Origin: Phycisphaerae bacterium
Lineage (GTDB): Bacteria > Planctomycetota > Phycisphaerae > Tepidisphaerales > Tepidisphaeraceae
Length of the DNA stretch: 18,098 nucleotides
Assembly (NCBI GenBank): GCA_030448225.1
Contig: JAUJNJ010000100.1
Span: 1 to 18,098, forward strand
Reading direction: 5' to 3'
The notes under the pieces were generated by a model. That model did not search any database. It had not been told where the DNA came from and saw only the letters and a list, made by a program, of their open reading frames with translations. Below, in pieces: positions 14,993-18,098 of the stretch. Numbering within the stretch: position 1 is the stretch's first letter; every line of letters starts with the position of its first letter. The position numbers and the translations under genes are program-made.

Positions 14993-15763
14993 TCAAAGGT
15001 ACGGCAGGTCGCCCTTCTTCGCCGCCGACCTCTCAACGAGCACGTTCGCAAGCTCCGCGGCGATCGCTTCCACGTAGCGGCGGCCCTTCTCGGGCGTGGC
15101 CTTTGCGGGGTCGCCGCTGCCGGTGTCGGGGTGGGTGGCGGACCAGGGGCGGGGCGTCCAGACGCCGGGGGACTTCAGCGTCGCGAGCTTGAACGGTCGC
15201 GTCGCCCCTTCGCCGGCCTGGTCGAGCGCGACGAGGTCGGGGCGGACGTGCTGGAGGAAACTCGTCTCGAGCTCGCCCGCGTGGTCGCCGGGCTCGTCGA
15301 AGATCTCGCGGACGAGGTCCGGGCGCATCTGCCAGAAGTTGACGACGACGATCATCACGCCGCTCGCCGCCTGCACGTCGCGGGCGAGCGGCTTGAACTC
15401 GTTGCCGCCGTGCGCGTTGAGGATCATCAGGCGGTCGATCCCCTGCTTGGCAAGCGACCGGGCGACGTCGATCAGGATCGCCAGGGCGGTCGCGGTCGAG
15501 AAGCTGATCGTGGCGGTCTGGTCGAGTTGCTGCGCGTTGTTGCCGAACGGGATCGTCGGCAGCACGACCGGCCGGGCCCTGCGGGCGTGCGCGAGTTCAG
15601 CCGCGCGCTCGGCGAGCGCGGTGGCCTCGATCACGTCGGTGCCGTGCGGCAGGTGGTAGTTGTGAGCCTCGGTCGCGCCCCACGGCAGAACCGCGACGTT
15701 CGGCGCGTACGCCTTCGACTGGCGGTAGCTCGACTCGAACAGGACGAACGGGCGAGGCGGCAT
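14993..15763 (-). CDS. Creatininase-family metal-dependent amidohydrolase
   Basis: A 256-residue cytosolic hydrolase. Metal-site motifs are PWGATEAHNYHLPHGTD (Glu32, His34, Asp43), NAHGGN (His118) and GDHAGELETS (Glu166). Creatininase itself has a Glu two residues after the equivalent of His118. Here that position is Gly120, as in other family members such as pterin/FAPy amidohydrolases, so creatinine is not a safe substrate call. The ATG at 15763 is chosen for its strong GGAGGGA (15771-15777) seven bases upstream and because conserved sequence starts there; the open frame extends another 68 low-quality residues upstream. It is a lone gene downstream of the GH2 gene on the same strand, separated by 333 bp with a strong hairpin, so it probably has its own promoter. 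Confidence 0.9.
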   Translation of the reverse strand: MPPRPFVLFESSYRQSKAYAPNVAVLPWGATEAHNYHLPHGTDVIEATALAERAAELAHARRARPVVLPTIPFGNNAQQLDQTATISFSTATALAILIDVARSLAKQGIDRLMILNAHGGNEFKPLARDVQAASGVMIVVVNFWQMRPDLVREIFDEPGDHAGELETSFLQHVRPDLVALDQAGEGATRPFKLATLKSPGVWTPRPWSATHPDTGSGDPAKATPEKGRRYVEAIAAELANVLVERSAAKKGDLPYL

Positions 15764-15950
15764 AACGCGGTCCCTCCGCAGGACGCTTCGCCCGCCGGCG
15801 ACCGCCCGGTGGGTGCGGGCGCGAACCAGTCCGGCGACCGGTGATATTCCGGGCCATCGTCCGCGCACCACGGCCCTGATGATAACCGGATGTCGGCGCC
15901 AAGGCGGGAGTGACGGCGTCGGACCCTCACCCGAGCCGCGGCGGAAGCGA

Positions 15951-15990
15951 CGCCGCCCCGGTGTCAACCACGAGGGGCACCGGGGCGGCG
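15951..15990. terminator. Perfect 13-bp stem hairpin between GH2 and creatininase-family genes
   Basis: CGCCGCCCCGGTG at 15951-15963 pairs perfectly with CACCGGGGCGGCG at 15978-15990 around a 14-base loop. It lies about 110 bp after the GH2 stop and 190 bp before the next start. It may terminate GH2 transcription or act as a leader structure; no T-run is seen on the - strand. Confidence 0.45.
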
Positions 15991-16048
15991 GTCGTGTCGC
16001 GTCGGGCGAGTTCGCCGGTCGCGTGCGCTAGTTTGAGCAACCTGCAGC

Positions 16049-16081
16049 GGGCCCTGCGGGCCTGCGGCGAAACGGGGGGAC
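16049..16081 (+). repeat. Interspersed hairpin repeat, copy C
   Basis: It reads GGGCCCTGCGGGCCTGCGGC then GAAACGGGGGGAC. It matches copy B over most of its length with small gaps, and matches copy D closely. It lies 15 bases beyond the GH2 stop, so it is probably transcribed as part of the GH2 3' end. Confidence 0.7.
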
Positions 16082-16096
16082 GTCGGGTTGTAGGCT

Positions 16097-18098
16097 CTAA
16101 ACCGTGAAGAGCCGGGCCGTGGGGATCACCTGCTTCGGGCGCGACAGGCTGCTCCACGAGAGCTGGGCCGAGGCGCTGCCGGTGTTGTCGAAGTACTCCA
16201 GGACGATGTCGTACTTCCGCCCGGCTTCCAGGGCGATCGTCCCGGAGTAGTCGGCGGTGGGGCCGGCGACGAACTGGTCGATGATGAGCTGCCCGTCGAC
16301 CCACAGCCGCACGCCGTCGTTGCTCGTCGAGTGGAACGTGTAGGTCTCGGAGAAGCCGGCCAGGACCTGGCCGGTCCAGCGGACGCTGAACCCGTCGCTG
16401 GCGACGAGCGGGCTGGGCGAGCCGGCGCCCCAGTCGAAGTCGACGCTGGGGTCGACGCGGGCGAGGCGCTGGTCGGTGAAGTTCGTGCCGTTGTAGTACG
16501 TGCCGAGCAGCCCGTCGCCCCCGCCCCCGCCGACGCCGCCGCTGCCGGCCACGGGCGTGGACCAGGTGACGGTGTCGGTGATGAGCTGCCCGTCCTTCGT
16601 GCCGATCGCCTCGACGACGTTCGCGCCGGCGTTGAGCGAGACGCCGTCCCACAGGAACAGGTTGATCTCGTCGCCGGTCTTCGTGCCGAGCGACACGCCG
16701 TTGACGCGCAGCTCGACCGAGTCGAGGTTGGAGTAGATCTTGACGTAGACGTCGCCGTCGTTGCGCGTGTCGTCGCGGCGGCTGCTGATGTAGAGCGTCG
16801 GGTCGTCGCTCCAGTTGGACTTGTAGAGGAAGTACGAGTCCTTCTTCAGGCCCCGGTCGTAGGTGACCAGCCCCTTGTCGTTGCGGCCGGCGATGCCGCC
16901 CTCGTCGCGGTCGTCGGCGGCGAAGTCGAACATGTTGAACACCAGCGCGCTCCAGATGTACGGGCGCTGCTTGATCTGGCGCAGGTGCGACTCGTGGAAC
17001 TCGTTCTGGTACTCCTCGGGGTGCAGCTCGTCCTCGTCGTCGATCAGCACCGGGTCCTCCTGGTGCTGCGCCGGGTTCGCGCCGGCGCCGTACTCGGCGA
17101 CGCCCAGGGCCCGGCCGGGGAACAGGTCGTGGAACGTGTCCATGACGGTCCCGAAGTCCTCGAACGTGCCGCGGTACCAGCCGTTGTAGTCGTTGACCGC
17201 GATCGCGTCGGTGTAATGGTTCAGCGCGTCGGTCGGGAGCGTGCGCTGGGCCGTGGCGGCGATCGTCATCCGCGACGGGTCCTCGGCGCGGGCCATGTCG
17301 TCGAGCTCGGGGACGAGGCGGCTGGCGACCTCGCCCTCGTACAGCGCGTTGAAGAGGCCCCAGAACAGGATCGAGGGGTGGTTGAAGTTCTGGCGCATCA
17401 GCTCGCGCATCTGCCGCTTGACGTTCAGCGAGAACTCGGGCGTCGCGCTCTCGTCGAAGATGAACGGCACCTCGGTCCACACGACGAGGCCGGCCTCGTC
17501 GAGCAGGTCGTAGGTCTGCTCGGCGTGCTGGTAGTGGACGAGCCGGACCATCTTGGCGCCGATGTCCTCGAGCAGGCCGACGTCCTGGGCGATGTCGTCC
17601 GGCGAGACGGCGTACCCCTTGTCCAAGCGGTCCTGGTGCATGTTCACGCCGGGCAGCGCGTACCGCTCGCCGTTGAGGAAGAAGCCCTGGTCCGGGTCGA
17701 TGCTGAAGTAGCGCAGGCCCAGCGGCTGCTGCACGAGGTCGGTGACGGTCGCGCCATCCTTCACGCGCACGACCACGTCGTACATGTACGGGTCGATCGT
17801 GCCGTTCCACAGGCGCGGGTTCTGGATCGTCAGGTCCTGCGCGAACTCGACGCGCGCGCCGGCGGCGAGCCGGTGGGTGGCGCTCAACTGCGTGACGAGG
17901 TTGCCCTCGGCGTCGAGCACGTCGGCGACGACCGTGACGTCCCGGTCGGTCGCGCCGTCGTTCACCACCTTCGTGATCACCTCGACGTCCGCCCGCTCGC
18001 GCGAGACGCTCTCCTGCTGGAGGTAGACGCCGGGGCCGGCGTAGTCGGTGACGGTGACGTGAAGCCGGTCGGTGACGACGAGGCTGACGCCGCGGTAG
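16097..18098 (-). CDS. GH2 beta-galactosidase-like protein with PA14 domain (5' end off window)
   Basis: About 666 residues are visible and the N terminus is beyond 18098. The visible part starts in the GH2 sugar-binding/Ig-like region (YRGVSLVVTDRLHVTVTDY). The TIM barrel follows: NGERYALPGVNMHQD, VRLVHYQHAEQTYDLLDEAG and NHPSILFWGLFN, then the nucleophile region GVAEYGAG (Glu codon 17093-17095). Next comes a DUF4982-like beta domain (VYVKIYSNLDSVELRVNG) and a Gly-rich linker. A C-terminal PA14 carbohydrate-binding domain includes TYYNGTNF and NDGVRLWVDGQLIIDQF. GH2 members hydrolyse beta-galactosides, mannosides or glucuronides. The motif that should read N-E reads N-A (Ala codon 17345-17347), so the acid/base Glu appears to be missing. 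Expected to be exported, but the signal would lie off the window. The domain call is firm; activity is doubtful. Confidence 0.92.
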   Translation of the reverse strand, partial: YRGVSLVVTDRLHVTVTDYAGPGVYLQQESVSRERADVEVITKVVNDGATDRDVTVVADVLDAEGNLVTQLSATHRLAAGARVEFAQDLTIQNPRLWNGTIDPYMYDVVVRVKDGATVTDLVQQPLGLRYFSIDPDQGFFLNGERYALPGVNMHQDRLDKGYAVSPDDIAQDVGLLEDIGAKMVRLVHYQHAEQTYDLLDEAGLVVWTEVPFIFDESATPEFSLNVKRQMRELMRQNFNHPSILFWGLFNALYEGEVASRLVPELDDMARAEDPSRMTIAATAQRTLPTDALNHYTDAIAVNDYNGWYRGTFEDFGTVMDTFHDLFPGRALGVAEYGAGANPAQHQEDPVLIDDEDELHPEEYQNEFHESHLRQIKQRPYIWSALVFNMFDFAADDRDEGGIAGRNDKGLVTYDRGLKKDSYFLYKSNWSDDPTLYISSRRDDTRNDGDVYVKIYSNLDSVELRVNGVSLGTKTGDEINLFLWDGVSLNAGANVVEAIGTKDGQLITDTVTWSTPVAGSGGVGGGGGDGLLGTYYNGTNFTDQRLARVDPSVDFDWGAGSPSPLVASDGFSVRWTGQVLAGFSETYTFHSTSNDGVRLWVDGQLIIDQFVAGPTADYSGTIALEAGRKYDIVLEYFDNTGSASAQLSWSSLSRPKQVIPTARLFTV

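Larger units (their letters stand above)
15764..16096. other. 333-bp intergenic region with hairpin and repeat copy C
   Basis: It lies between the GH2 stop and the creatininase-family start, both on the - strand. It contains the 13-bp stem hairpin at 15951-15990, repeat copy C at 16049-16081 and the Shine-Dalgarno of the downstream gene. No small gene is convincing. Confidence 0.5.

Noticed and set aside
15764..15967. 68-residue N-terminal extension of the creatininase-family protein
   Set aside because: A strong GGAGGGA lies directly before the ATG at 15763, and the extension is Arg/Pro-rich without family similarity.
15927..17810. Long - strand frame overlapping the GH2 gene in another phase
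   Set aside because: It is an Arg/Pro-rich shadow without motifs. The GH2 and PA14 motifs lie in the other frame.
148..18098. tRNA, rRNA, integrase or transposase genes marking a genomic island
   Set aside because: None was recognised on either strand, and base composition and codon use look uniform across the intact genes.

Overview
The window is very GC-rich DNA, with codon third positions almost all G or C, and gene-dense on both strands. The gene mix (LamG/DUF1080-type secreted protein, GH2 enzyme with a PA14 domain, creatininase-family hydrolase, several lipoproteins) suggests a Planctomycetota-like bacterium, perhaps Phycisphaerae. That assignment is inferred from gene content and is not certain. 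No rRNA, tRNA, CRISPR array or transposase was seen.

Region 1 (148-6674, + strand) is a compact run of four genes: a halogenase-like FAD oxidoreductase, an AMP-dependent acyl/aryl ligase, a LolA/DUF4292-like lipoprotein and a 911-residue MMPL/RND-type exporter. The last three are tightly coupled (TGATG, then TTGA). This set is the typical accessory half of aryl-polyene, xanthomonadin or flexirubin-type pigment-lipid clusters. No ketosynthase or acyl carrier protein is in view, so any such core would have to lie upstream.

Region 2 (6822-11328) holds envelope genes in alternating orientation: a lipoprotein (-), a NodB-type polysaccharide deacetylase (+), a GT2-DUF2062 glycosyltransferase (-) and a lysophospholipid-type acyltransferase (+). 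The deacetylase gene lies between two 35-bp inverted copies of a repeat. The same family appears twice more in the window.

Region 3 (11576-14774, + strand) encodes a secreted LamG/DUF1080-like protein, a second acyltransferase, a UbiE/MenG-like methyltransferase and a PagL-like lipid A deacylase. The last three look like an operon: ATGA overlap, then a 17-bp gap. All four genes, and the lipoprotein at 6822-7827, are broken by many single-base frameshifts. Most sit at homopolymers, and the protein reads as well conserved once they are corrected. Local sequence error is therefore more likely than pseudogenisation.

Region 4 (14993-18098, - strand) holds a creatininase-family metallohydrolase and a large GH2 beta-galactosidase-like protein, which runs off the window. 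The GH2 protein has Ala where the catalytic acid/base Glu should be.

Together regions 1-3 read as envelope lipid/pigment chemistry: acyl activation, acyl transfer, methylation, glycosylation, deacetylation, deacylation and export.
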